A stretch of DNA of 64,000 bases from Atrina japonica (GCA_030159075.1 BROG01000557.1:236001-300000), one strand, 5' to 3'; positions 26,376 to 39,255 are shown, numbered from the stretch's first letter. Program-made: numbers and translations. Notes: generated by a model from the sequence alone, not told the origin.

Positions 26376-27865
26376 TATATGTTTGTGTATGCTGGAAATC
26401 CTAGTTCTACTGTATATGTTTGTGTATGCTGGAAATCCTAGTTCTACTGTATGTGTTTGTGTATGCTGGAAATCCTAGTAACTACTGTATATGTTTGTGT
26501 ATGATGGAAATCTTGCCTCACTGTATATGTTTGTGTAACTGCTCATCTATCAAATCCTAGTTCTACTGTATATGTTTGTGTATGCTGGAAATCCTAGTTC
26601 TATCTGCCTCATGTACTGTGTATGCTGGAAATCCTATTTCTACTGTATATGTTTGTGTATGCTGGAAAGCCTAGTTCTACTGTATATGTAAACTGCATCA
26701 TCTGGAAATCCTAGTTCTACTGTATTTATCAGTCTTGTGTATGCTGCCTCAAATCCTATGTAACTTCCTACTGTATACCTCATTTACTTGTATGCTGAAA
26801 TTCTATCAGCCTTGTGTAACTACCTCATCTATCAGCCTCATGTGTCTGCCTCATCTATCAGCCTTGTGAAACTGGAAATCATGTGTCTGCTAGTTCTACT
26901 GTATATGTTACCTCATCTATCAGCTTCATATGTCTGCCTCATCTGTCAATCCTGAAGTTCTTCTGTTTATACTGTTTGAATATGCATTAATTTAAACAAA
27001 TCCTAAAAATTTCCCTTTGTAAATGTTTGTGTATGCTGGATAAATCCTAGTTCTTCTGTATATGCCCAATTTGTATACTAAACTTTTTGAAATATACAGT
27101 GAAACTTCACCTACAGACCATTTAAGTGAGGTTCTGTACTTATTTAATTATCTATCAAGAGACTGGAAGTTTATGAAATGTACGGTGGTCTTCTAAGTGA
27201 GGTTCTGTATATGGGAGGTGTATGCTAAGCATGAAATCCTAGTTCTTCTGTATATGTTTTGTGTATGCTGGAAATCCTGTTCTACTGTATATGGTGTATG
27301 CTGGAAATCCTAGTTCTACTGTATATGTTTGTGTATGCTGGAAATCCTAGTTCTACTGTATATGTTTGTGTATGCTGGAAATCCTAGTTCTTCTGTATAT
27401 GTTTGTGTATGCTGGAAATTTACTGTATATGTGTTGTGCTGGAAATCCTAGTTCTACTGTATATGTTTGTGTATGCTGGAAATCCTAGTTCTACTGTATA
27501 TGTTTGTGTATGCTGGAAATCCTAGTTCTACTGTATATGTTTGTGTATGCTGGAAATCCTAGTTCTACTGTATATGTTTGTGTATGCTGGAAATCCTAGT
27601 TCTACTGTATATGTTTGTGTATGCTGGAAATCCTAGTTCTACTTATATGTGTTTGTATGCTGGAAATCCTAGTTTTGTATATGTTTGTGTATGCTGGAAA
27701 TCCTAGTTCTACTGTATATGTTTGTGTATGCTGGAAATCTTAGTTCTACTGTATATGTTTGTGTATGCTGGAAATCCTAGTTCTACTGTACATGTTTGTG
27801 TATGATGGAAATCCTAGTTCTTCTGTATATGTTTGTGTATGCTGGAAATCCTAGTTCTCTTAGTT
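26366..27865. repeat. 37-bp minisatellite
   Basis: The unit contains AGTTCTACTGTATATG, then TTTGTGTATGCTGGAAATCC. Period 37 bp is read from 27481 to 27518. Regular at 26366-26500 and 27240-27865, mixed with foreign sequence between. The first unit begins within the MITE right terminus. Confidence 0.93.
26510..27240. repeat. Mosaic zone blending two neighbouring repeats
   Basis: 37-bp repeat phrases alternate with pieces of the 26-bp repeat at 25.4-26.06 kb. A second, partly garbled copy of the MITE and its left flank follows (CAGT end at 27097, 885 bp after the first at 26212). This may be a true rearrangement or a merged consensus. Confidence 0.8.
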
Positions 27866-28544
27866 AATGTTTGAATTATTTACCAATTCAGCCATGAGAT
27901 TTTGTATCATTACTAATATGAGAGAAGTAAGTTTAAAACTCAGTCTGTATTAGAAGATCATTAAGTTTAATTGTTATAGTTATGTTTTGGTATTATCTTT
28001 ACATTATGTTCCATTTTCAATAAAAAACTTTAAATCTGCAGTATCAGGGTTTGACTTTCATTTCTAATCCTAAGGATAAAAGTCAGTATGTAAATTATAC
28101 AATCTGCATAGCCATATTTATTTTCTACATCAGTAAGCATCAAAACATATATTAGTGTCAAATCTTAAACAATGAAATAAGTTAAAATTCTATAGAATGA
28201 TTTTAAAGAGGGATATATTGAAAAATGGAGATGTGCTATTACACGACTTTTACGTGTTGCGATATAGTTGTGCTGATATATATGTAGGATCAATGTGTGA
28301 ACAGATTAATGTTACCAAATAAACAACATATGTATAGGAAAAGTGTAAACTTGGGATACTGTAATATTCTGTTATTATTAAAAAATATTGTTTTAAATGA
28401 AAATTTTTAAACAATTAACAAATAGGTTATTACACAAACCTTTGTTGGCAATGAAATTGTAAGGGGATATGTCTGCATGTAGGGTGTGTATGAAGGGGTG
28501 TGTGTCTGTAGGGATGTATATTTAAACTGGTCATACTTAATCTA
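27866..28544. other. AT-rich unique sequence, nothing recognised
   Basis: No gene, repeat or RNA element noticed. Confidence 0.55.
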
Positions 28545-29772
28545 AGATCATGTTTAACCTATAATCATATTAAACTGTGATCATGAGCATTTAACCTGTA
28601 TTTATATTTAACTGTGGTCATATTTCACTTGTGGTCATATTATACCTGTAATCATATCTTACCTGTGGTCATATTTTACCTGTGGTCATATTTTACCTAT
28701 GGTCATATTTCACCTGTGGTCATATTTTACTTGTTGTCATATTTCACCTGTGGTCATATTATACCTGTAATCATATTTAACTGTGGTTATATTTTACCTG
28801 AAGTCATATTTACATATAATCATATTTAAACTGAGATCATGTTTAACCTATAATCATGTTTAACTTGTGGCCGTGCATATTTAACCTGTAATCATATTCA
28901 ACTGTGGTTATATTTTACCTGTAGTCATATTTACATATAATCATATTTAACCTGAGATCATGTTTAACCTATAATCATGTTTAACTTGTAGTCATGCATA
29001 TTTAACCTGTAATCATATTCAACTGTGGTCATATTTTACTTGTGGTCATATTTTACTTCTGGTCATATTTCATTGTTTGTTTATTGTTTTTTAATGTCCC
29101 AATCAAGAATCTTTCACTCATATGGAGACGTCACCAAATGCCGGTGAAAGGCTTCAAATTCGGCATATGCTCGGCACTTACGGCCATTGAGCAATGAGGG
29201 TTCTTTAACGTGTTGACACCTACTGTGACACGGGACTTCAGTTGTGGTCATATTTTACCTATAATCATATTTAACCTGAGATCATGTTTAATCTATAATC
29301 ATATTTAACTTGTGGCCGTGCATATTTAACCTGTAATCATATTTATCCTGTCGTCATATTATACCTGTGGTCATTTTTACTTGTAATCATATCTAAACTG
29401 TGGTCATATTTAACCTATAATCATATTTAACCTATACTCATATTTACCTGTGGTCATCTTTTACCAGTGGTCATTTTTTTTACCTGTAATCATATTTAAC
29501 CTGTGGTCATATTTAACCTGTGGTCATATTATATCATTGTCATATTTTACCTGTGGTCATATTTTACCTGTAATTATATTTAACCTGTGGTCATATTTTA
29601 CCTGTAATCATATTTAACCTATGGTTATATTTTACCTGTGGTCATATTTTACCTGTAATCATATTTAACCTGTAGTCATATTTTACCTGTAATCATATTT
29701 AACCTATGGTTATATTTTACCTGTGGTCATATTTTACCTGTAAGCATATTTAAGCTGCGTTCATATTCAATA
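28545..29772. repeat. 17-bp minisatellite, about 60 units
   Basis: The unit is close to TCATATTTTACCTGTGG, with TTTAACCTGTAATCA variants. A higher-order block of about 121 bp with TACATATAATCATATTTAA repeats at 28811 and 28932. Unrelated in sequence to the 17-bp array at 22.9 kb. Interrupted once by a SINE-like insert. Confidence 0.93.
29073..29241. mobile_element. SINE body fragment inserted in the 17-bp array
   Basis: Contains CTTTCACTCATATGGAGACG, AAATGCCGGTGAAAGGCTTC, CTCGGCACTTACGGCCATTG and CACCTACTGTGACACGGGAC. The same ordered phrases occur at 55.2 kb, and this body is widespread in bivalve genomes. No tRNA-like head is kept. Array units lie on both sides, so it landed inside an existing array. 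Confidence 0.8.
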
Positions 29773-30787
29773 ACCAAAACAGTACATGTAAACCCATGCA
29801 TTAAAAACATCAGATAGTAACAATAAAGTATGAAAGTTATTTTTAAAACATTTAGTAATTTACTATTTATCCAGAGTTGTCATTATGATATATTCGATTT
29901 ATCAGATTAACATTATTACAATATTTCATGTTTTTTATTTGCTTCAGTTTGCAAGGTTATCTTGCTGAACGAAACTGACGCAGTATCAAGGTCGGGTATA
30001 TTTGTCAACTTGTGAAATCATATTTTCTTTTCATATCAGAATTTGAATTTTAACAAAAGGGACAAGTTTAGGCACACTGTTTACTTATGCTTGGTAAGTA
30101 TTGGTTTTAACACCACATCAGAGTGCTGAGGCTTATTTTATATTCATTAATTTTTCTGTAATGACAATACAAGTCTTTCTAAGGTGACATTTGAAAACTA
30201 ACGGTTACCGAAAACAGTTGGATGTGATATGGAAATTGAAGCTAGAATTTCATTTCTCTGTTTTTTGTTATTCTATATTTTGGCTGGCCTTCTATTGTTA
30301 CAAAAACAACAATAGGTAGATATGAATGTATCAAGTTGTTAAATAGACATGCATGGAGAAATGTCATTGACCCCTGGATTTGGATGCTTTCAATTCTCAT
30401 GATCTATATGACGTAGATACTATTCACTGTTGTCAGCACCTGTAATTTTCCAGTGATATATAGATGCTTATTTTTTATATACATGATGTAATTTCATATT
30501 GATATCGAAATGTCTCAACATGACTTGTTTCAATTTCAGCTGTATTAAAACAAAATGCAAAATTTCTGTATATTTTCTAAAGCAGGATTGGATGCCAAGA
30601 ATTCATCTCATAAAAAGGACCACCTGCATTTAAAAATATTCAAATGAAATTCTAAGTCAAACTCCAATCAAATGTTGACTTTTGGGGAGAATGCTATTAC
30701 ACCATGACTTAACAAAGTCACAGATACTTCTGTGTTTATACTATACATAACATCTCCTTTAGACGTAGGAAAATGAAAATAAGCATT
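29773..30787. other. AT-rich unique sequence with one possible tiny exon
   Basis: Unique sequence. The only point of interest is a possible 48-bp exon at 29948-29995, listed separately. No open frame of length. Confidence 0.5.
29948..29995 (+). other. Weak candidate internal exon, 48 bp, phase 1-1
   Basis: A pyrimidine-rich acceptor ends in TTTATTTGCTTCAG and a GTATAT donor follows. The segment is less AT-rich than its surroundings and open in one frame, giving CKVILLNETDAVSRS. Length is a multiple of three and both splice junctions would fall after the first base of a codon. No family is recognised. Chance is a serious alternative. Confidence 0.2.
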
Positions 30788-32145
30788 TAACTTGTAAACC
30801 TAGGGACAGATTTACATGGGTGTCCCAAAGGATTCTATGTAACTTGTAAACCCGGGGACAGATTTACATGTGTGTCCCAAAGGATCTATGTAACTTGTAA
30901 ACCCAGGGACAAATTTACATGGGTGTCCCAAAGGATCTATGTAACTTATAAACCCAGGGACAAATTTACATGGGTGTCCCAAAGGATTCTATGTTACTTG
31001 TAAACCCAGGGACAAATTTACATGGGTGTCCCAAAGGATTCTATGTTACTTGTAAACCCAGGGACAGATTTACATGGGTGTCCCAATTAATTCTATGTAA
31101 CTTGTAAACCCAGGGACAGATTTACATGGGTGTCCCAAAGGATTCTATGTTACTTGTAAACCCAGGGACAAATTTACATGGGTGTCCCAATTAATTCTAT
31201 GTAACTTGTAAACCCAGGGACAGATTTACATGGGTGTCCCAATTAATTCTATGTAACTTGTAAACCCAGGGACAGATTTACATGGGTGTCCCAAAGGATT
31301 CTATGTTACTTGTAAACCCAGGGACAAATTTACATGGGTGTCCCAATTAATTCTATGTAACTTGTAAACCCAGGGACAGATTTACATGGGTGTCCCAATT
31401 AATTCTATGTAACTTGTAAACCCAGGGACAGATTTACATGGGTGTCCCAATTAATTCTATGTAACTTGTAAACCCAGGGACAGATTTACATGGGTGTCCC
31501 AATTAATTCTATGTAACTTGTAAACCCAGGGACAGATTTACATGGGTGTCCCAATTAATTCTATGTAACTTGTAAACCCAGGAACAAATTTACATGGGTG
31601 TCCCAATTAATTCTATGTAACTTGTAAACCCAGGGACAGATTTACATGGGTGTCCCAAAGGATTCTATGTTACTTGTAAACCCAGGGACAAATTTACATG
31701 GGTGTCCCAATTAATTCTATGTAACTTGTAAACCCAGGGACAGATTTACATGGGTGTCCCAAAGGATTCTATGTAACTTGTAAACCCAGGGACAGATTTA
31801 CATGGGTGTCCCAAAGGATTCTATGTAACTTGTAAACCCAGGGACAGATTTACATGGGTGTCCCAAAGGATTCTATGTAACTTGTAAACCCAGGGACAGA
31901 TTTACATGGGTGTCCCAAAGGATTCTATGTAACTTGTAAACCCAGGGACAGATTTACATGGGTGTCCCAAAGGATTCTATGTAACTTGTAAACCCAGGGA
32001 CAGATTTACATGGGTGTCCCAAAGGATTCTGTGTTAGTAAACCTAGGGACAGATTTACATGGGTGTCCCAAAGGATTCTAAACATTAAAAATGTAAACCT
32101 AGGGAGAATTAACATGGATGTCCTAAAGGATTCTATGTAACATCA
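30788..32145. repeat. 52-bp satellite with linked variants, about 26 copies
   Basis: The unit contains CTTGTAAACCCAGGGACAGA and TTTACATGGGTGTCCCAA. It ends in AAGGATTC or TTAATTC, followed by TATGTAA or TATGTTA. Period 52 bp is read from 31861 to 31913. The last two units (after 32030) are diverged and shortened. Confidence 0.96.
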
Positions 32146-32744
32146 GGAAATACAGAGATATTTTAATTATTAGACACTTGTGTATGAAGCATAATTGTTT
32201 GACTTAGTGCATACATATTTTTTTCTATTTTTATCAGAAATGAGGTACCAGGGTCCATTTGTTCAGACTTTTATTCTTATTTTTCAGTTTGGAGATGTTT
32301 ATCCTGTAGCCATTTCTGAACCCATATAAAGATATGTTTCCAATGATAAATTTCCTCTTAGTAAGATCTACTTTTATAATGACTTCCTATTTTACTGACA
32401 GGGGTTGAATTTAGAAAACAGGAGGGCCATGGAACACCTAAGCTGTTTTGGTATCTTACAAATATATGGTTTTAGGATGGGAATCTCAATTTTCAAATTA
32501 TTATATCACTCCTTGAAAGTAGATATCACAGAAACTTAACTTGAGGAAGACAATGAAAATATTGATAACTAATGCAAGTTTTGCAAACAGTACATGACAA
32601 CTAGCAAATCCATATATCTTCTACATGTTGTAAAATGCTGAAACATTAAACAAGAATGTTTTATTTTAATCTAGATCCTTAACACAATAAATGATTTTGT
32701 ACAGCTAGTTATTAGACTAGTAACATGATGTTTGTATTGGGAAT
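32146..32744. other. AT-rich unique sequence
   Basis: No gene seen. Two of its phrases, at 32466-32507 and 32629-32655, reappear inside the 28-bp array downstream. Confidence 0.6.
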
Positions 32745-33542
32745 ATAGTGCAGTGTAAAAGTGGTGTAGTCCCTAGTGTGGTGTAAAAGTGGTGTAGTCA
32801 CTAGTGTAGTGTAAAAGTGGTGTAGTCGCTAGTGTAGTGTAAGTGGTGTAGTCGCTAGTGTAGTGTAAAAGTGGTGTAGTCGCTAGTGTAGTGTTTTAGG
32901 TGGGAATCTCAATTTTCAAAATAATTATATAGTGTAAAAAGTGGTGTAGTCACTAGTGTAGTGTAAAAGTGGTAATAGTCACTTTGTAACAGTGGTGTAG
33001 TCCCTAGTGTAAAATGCTGTAAAAAACAAGTGGAGTCACTAGTGTAGTGTAAAAATTGTGTAGTTGCTAGTGAAGTGCAAAAGTGGTGGAGTCACTAGTG
33101 TAAAAGTGGTATAGTCACTAGTGTAGTGTAAAAGTGGTGGAGTCACTAGTGTAAAAGTGGTATAGTCACTAGTGTAGTGTAAAAGTGGTGGAGTCACTAG
33201 TGTAGTGTAAAAGTGGTGTAGTCGCTAGTGTAGTGTAAAAGTGGTATAATAACTAGTGTAAAAGTGGTGTAGTCACTAGTGTAGTGTAAAAGTGGTATAG
33301 TCACTAGTGTAACAGTGGTGTAGTCCCTAGTGTACTGTAAAAGTGGTGGAGTCACTAGTGTAGTGTAAAAATTGTGTAGTTGCTAGTGAAGTGCAAAAGT
33401 GGTGGAGTCACTAGTGTAAAAGTGGTATAGTCACTAGTGTAGTGTAAAAGTGGTGGAGTCACTAGTGTAGTGTAAAAGTAGTATTAGTCACTAGTGTAGT
33501 GTAAAAGTGGTATATTCATTAGTGCAGTGTAAAAGTGGTATC
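32745..33542. repeat. 28-bp minisatellite
   Basis: The unit contains GTGGTGTAGTCACTAGTG, then TAGTGTAAAA. Period 28 bp is read from 32761 to 32789. A block of several units with AAAATTGTGTAGTTGCTAGT recurs about 314 bp apart (about 33050 and 33365). Foreign phrases lie at 32893-32935 and 33008-33032. Confidence 0.94.
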
Positions 33543-33545
33543 AAA

Positions 33546-34047
33546 TGTTTGTCCCTGATATTGATTCCAAATAACCACATATTTCATGGTGGACAAGATA
33601 TTGATATAAAGGGTACCGTACATGTCAAAAATGTCAAAATTGGAAGTTTTCTAGAAGACAAGAAGATTGAGTGAATAGTATTCTGACACTTTGATGAATG
33701 AATGAATTAGTGATCAACAATATAACTTCTTAATGACCTCTCTTATATATCAGGTCATAAGGTGAAAGGTCAAGTTATGGAACTACATGTAACAGATGTA
33801 ATCAAATGATATTTCAATTGGAACTTCATTTGAACATTTTAATCCCTCTTACCTTAGAATGATTAGAGTTAACTTTGGATAAAATTGGTTTATTCTTTTT
33901 AAATCTTGGTTTTTATCATATTTTACTATTTTCTCAACTCTCTCCTCATTTCAACAAACTTTAATCCTTTTCACCAAAGGATGATTTTGCTAACTCAGTT
34001 GAAAATAGCCCAGTGGTTCTAGTGGTTAATTTGTCATTTCTTCAGTT
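33546..34047. other. AT-rich unique sequence, nothing recognised
   Basis: No gene, repeat or RNA element noticed. Confidence 0.55.
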
Positions 34048-35205
34048 TTTAGCTCGCCTGAGCCAAAGGTTTAAGTGAATTATAGTAATCACTACCCATC
34101 CATCATCCATCCATCTGTTGTCCATCTGTAAACTTTTCACATTTTCAACTTCTTCTCTGAAACCACAGAAGGGAATTTAAACAAAACTTGCCAGGAAGTA
34201 AGTACTCAAGATTCTCTACTAAATGTGTGTTTCTGGGCAAGACTGGACTTGGGGTGGATTCATGGTGGGGTATCACAAAAGGTACTCTTCTTTGAAAATC
34301 TTCTCCAGAACCGCTGCATGTATTGAAAAATGGATTGTTTCTGAATTATTTATAAGGATGTATGATTTAATTTTGTACTTTTCATAGAAATTGGAAAATC
34401 AAGTTTGGAGGCATTTTTAGATTTTTTCAGACTTTGTCTTTTTCATTCATTTTTGTATGATTTCTTTGATTATCTCCCCTTGTATTCATTATGATGCATT
34501 CATTTCATGCGTTTTACCAGTACTTTGGTGAGAAAATGGTTTTTTTTGCCAGAATTTTGCAAATATCAAATTTTTAGAATGTTTTCTGATATTTTTTTAA
34601 AACTGCCAAAAAAAAAAAAAAAAATGGGGATTGGGGCATTTTTTCATACTATAAGTCTGTATTTCAAAATCACTGAAAGGATTTTTATGAAACATTATAG
34701 GAAATCTCTACCAAATGTGTGTTTTTAGGCCAGATTAACTCAAGGGTGGATCCAGGGTGGGACAAAATAGGTAGCAAAAGGTACCTTCATTGAAAAATCT
34801 TCTTCTCCAGAACCACTGCATGAATTGAAAAATTGATTGTTTAAGAGTGATCTACATGGATGTATGATTCAAGTTTGTATTTTTCATAGAAATCAGAATA
34901 TTAATATTTGATGTGTCTTTGAGGTCTTTTCAGAATTTGTCATTTTCATTCATTTTTGTATGATTTCTTTGATCATCTCCCTTTGTATTCATGATGATGC
35001 ATTCATTTCATGTGTTGCACTTGTATATAGGTGAAGAAATGTTTTTTTCAAGAATTTTGCTGAAATGTAATTTTTAGATATTTTTATGAATTTCTTAAAA
35101 CTGCAATATTTGTGTTTCTTGGTCAGATCAGCCTACATATTCTTTTTGGTCTTCTTTCCACATTTGTAAATGGTTCTCAGGTGAACGATTGAGGCCTTTA
35201 GTTTG
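34048..35205 (+). mobile_element. Long dispersed bivalve repeat, near full length
   Basis: Starts TTAGCTCGCCTGAGCCAAAG and ends CTCAGGTGAACGATTGAGGC then CTTTAG. CTGAG/CACCTGA-like motifs lie inverted near the two ends. Internal phrases (AGAACCACTGCATGAATTG, TTCATTCATTTTTGTATGAT, TCTCCCTTTGTATTCAT) occur twice, so it is a doubled unit. An A run of about 18 lies near 34607. The short frames inside are not genes. Confidence 0.78.
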
Positions 35206-36102
35206 TTTACAGCTTAACAACAATAAAATGGAGAAAAATGACTATGATATAGAAAATAAGAATAATGGTTATGATTTAATGGCTTTAACTCACCAGCCCC
35301 TGAAAAAGAATGGAATCTTCTGTAAATCAATGACTTAGATCAGTCCAAATGTGTCTTTAGGGGTAAATGAGTTAAAATAATCACATTGGTGGCCTGGAAT
35401 CGGTCAGATTTCTTTAAGTGTCACACTAGCTAAAGTTGACATAGATTCTATTTTTTGTGGAGACACACTGTACATTTCGTCACCATTCACTATGTGCTAG
35501 GTTCTGCAGTGTATTTGTCAGAATGATACATAAATATTGTATTACAGTTTTGAATTTAAACACAGTGTATATATACAGAAAGTTAACAAGAGTTTTCTGA
35601 CTGTTGTCACGTAGCTTTTGATAAGATTACAAAATCCTCTTGTGAGTATCTTACTCCATACTTAATCGCCTGTCATTAGGAAGTTATTAATTTGCATACC
35701 TCATGTAAGGTAACTCAATCCAAACTTAGAATTGATTCCCCCTTTTTGTATCCTTATCTATTTAACATTAGAAAGAAAATGAAATACAAGCTCATAAAGT
35801 TGTATATTGAGGGTCACTCCAGTCAGTCTCTATTGAAACCAAATAAAGGTAAGAGGATGATAGACATGTATGTATAGACCTGCTAAAGAGTATGTACGCT
35901 AAACAAATGCGCTGACATATCACATTGTTTGACATTATTTGTTGCTACCTCACTTGTTTTACAGAATATGAAATACCTCACTGCTGTCTAAATGGATTGT
36001 ATTACAGAATATAAAATGATTACCAACAGAAATAATAATTAACCTGTGTCTTGCTGATTTATAAAGTATCAAAATAATATTAGATCTAAAAATGATGACA
36101 TA
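35206..36102. other. AT-rich unique sequence, nothing recognised
   Basis: A 61-codon plus frame (35692-35877) shows no domain. No other feature noticed. Confidence 0.55.
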
Positions 36103-39100
36103 CGGCTCTATAACGAATTATCACTGTAATGTCAAGTCTATAATGACTTATCACTGTAATATCAGGTCTATAACGACTTATCACTGTAATATCAGGTCTA
36201 TAACGACTTATCACTGCAATATCAGGTCTATAATGACTTATCACTGTAATATCAGGTCTATAACGATTTATCACTGTAATGTCAAGTCTATAATGACTTA
36301 TCTCTGTAATATCAGGTCTAGAATGACTTATCACTGTAATGTCAAGTCTATAATGACTTATCACTGTAATGTCAAGTCTATAATGACTTATCACTGTAAT
36401 ATCAGGTCTGTAGTGACTTTCACTCTAATATCAGGTCTATAATGACTTATCACTGTAATGTCAAGTCTATAATGACTTATCACTGTAATGTCAAGTCTAT
36501 AATGACTTATCTCTGTAATATCAGGTCCATAATGACTTATCTCTGTAATATCAGGTCTGTAGTGACTTTCACTCTAATATCAGGTCTATAATGACTTATC
36601 ACTGTAATATCAGGTCTATAATGACTTATCACTGTAATGTCAGGTCTATAATGACTTATCACTGTAATGTCAAGTCTATAATGACTTATCTCTGTAATAT
36701 CAGGTCTGTAGTGACTTTCACTCTAATATCAGGTCTATAATGACTTATCACTGTAATGTCAAGTCTATAATGACTTATCACTGTAATGTCAAGTCTATAA
36801 TGACTTATCTCTGTAATATCAGGTGACTTTCACTGTAATAATCAGGTCTATAATGACTTATCAAATATCAGGTCTATAATGACTTATCACTGTAATATCA
36901 GGTCTATAACGACTTATCACTGTAATGTCAGGTCTATAATGACTTATCACTGTAATATCAGGTCTATAATGACTTAACACTGTAATGTCAGGTCTATAAT
37001 GACTTAACACTGAAATATCAGGTCTATAATGACTTAACACTGAAATATCAGGTCTATAATGACTTAACACTGAAATATCAGGTCTATAATGACTTAACAC
37101 TGAAATATCAGGTCTATAGCAACTTATCACTGAAATATCAAGTCTATAGTGACTTATCACTGTAATATCAGGTCTATAATGACTTATCACTGTAATATCA
37201 GGTCTATAATACTTAACACTGAAATATCAGGTAGCAACTTATCACTGAAAATACAAGTCTATAATGACTTATCACTGTAATATCAGGTCTATAATATAAC
37301 ACTGAAATATCAGGTCTATAATGATAACACTGAAATAATGTCTATATAATGACTTAACACTGAAATATCAGGTCTATAGCAACTTATCACTGTAATATCA
37401 GGTCTATAATGACTTATCACTGTAATATCAGGTCTATAACGATTTATCACTGTAATGTCAAGTCTATAATGACTTATCTCTGTAATATCAGGTCTAGAAC
37501 ATATCACTGTAATGTCAAGTCTATAATGACTTATCACTGTAATGTCAAGTCTATAATGACTTATCACTGTAGGTCTGTAGTGACTTTCACTCTAAATCAG
37601 GTCTATAATGACTTATCACTGTAATGTCAAGTCTATAATGACTTATCACTGTAATGTCAAGTCTATAATGACTTATCTCTGTAATATCAGGTCTATAATG
37701 ACTTATCTCTGTAATATCAGGTCTGTAGTGACTTTCACTCTAATATCAGGTCTATAATGACTTATCACTGTAATATCAGGTGACTTATACTGTAATGTCA
37801 GGTCTATAATGACTTATCACTGTAATGTCAAGTCTATAATTTATCTCTGTAATATCAGGTCTGTAGTGACTTTCACTCTAATATCAGGTCTATAATGACT
37901 TATCACTGTAATGTCAAGTCTATAATGACTTATCACTGTAATGTCAAGTCTATAATGACTTATCTCTGTAAAGGTCTGTACTTTGACTTTCACTGTAATA
38001 TCAGGTCTATAATGACTTATCACTGTAATATCAGGTCTATAATGACTTATCACTGTAATATCAGGTCTATAACGACTTATCACTGTAATGTCAGGTCTAT
38101 AATGACTTATCACTGTAATATCAGGTCTATAATGACTTAACACTGTAATGTCAGGTCTATAATGACTTAACACTGAAATATCAGGTCTATAATGACTTAA
38201 CACTGAAATATCAGGTCTATAATGACTTAACACTGAAATATCAGGTCTATAATGACTTAACACTGAAATATCAGGTCTATAGCAACTTATCACTGAAATA
38301 TCAAGTCTATAGTGACTTATCACTGTAATATCAGGTCTATAATGACTTAACACTGAAATATCAGGTCTATAATGACTTAACACTGAAATATCAGGTCTAT
38401 AGCAACTTATCACTGAAATATCAAGTCTATAATGACTTATCACTGTAATATCAGGTCTATAATGACTTAACACTGAAATATCAGGTCTATAATGACTTAA
38501 CACTGAAATATCAGGTCTATAATGACTTAACACTGAAATATCAGGTCTATAGCAACTTATCACTGTAATATCAGGTCTATAATGACTTATCACTGTAATA
38601 TCAGGTCTATAGCAACTTATCACTGAAATATCAAGTCTATAGTGATTTATCACTGTAATATCAGGTCTATAATGACTTATCACTGTAATATCAGGTCTTT
38701 AACGACTTATCACTGTAATGTCAGCTATAATGACTTAACACTGAAATATCAGGTCTATAATGATATCACTGTAATGTCATCAAATGACTTAACACTGAAA
38801 TATCAGGTCTATAATGACTAAACACTGAAATATCAGGTCTATAATGACTTGACTTAACACTGAAATATCAGGTCTATAATGACTTAACACTGAAATATCA
38901 GGTCTATAATGACTTATCACTGTAATGTCAGGTCTATAATGACTTAACACTGAAATATCAGGTCTATAATGACTTAACACTGAAATATCAGGTCTATAAT
39001 GACTTAACACTATAATATCAGGTCTATAATGACTTAACACTGAAATATCAGGTCTATAATGACTTATCACTGTAATGTCAAGTCTATAGTGACTTATCAC

Positions 39101-39255
39101 TGTAATATCAGGTCTGTAGCAACTTATCACTGACATATCAGGTCTATAGTGACTTATCACTGTAATATCAGGTCTGTAGCAACTTATCACTGACATATCA
39201 GGTCTGTAGCAACTTATCTCTGTAATATCAGGTCTGTAGCGATTTTCACTCTAAT
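36103..39255. repeat. 30-bp satellite, about 100 units
   Basis: The unit contains ATGACTTATCACTGTAATAT and CAGGTCTATA. Main variants are TTAACACTGAAATATC and GTAATGTCAAGTC. A higher-order block with TAGTGACTTTCACTCTAATA repeats at 36411, 36560 and 36709, giving 149 bp. Because 30 is a multiple of 3, frames stay open on both strands, giving decapeptide repeats such as VISHYRPDIT; the 280-codon minus frame at 37841-38683 is this. No start context, splice site or domain supports a protein. Confidence 0.97.

Noticed and set aside
34507..34728. 73-codon plus frame
   Set aside because: Lies inside the dispersed bivalve repeat and runs through a poly-A tract.
37841..38683. 280-codon open frame on minus
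   Set aside because: A 30-bp satellite keeps frame by period; both strands are open and no gene signals are present.
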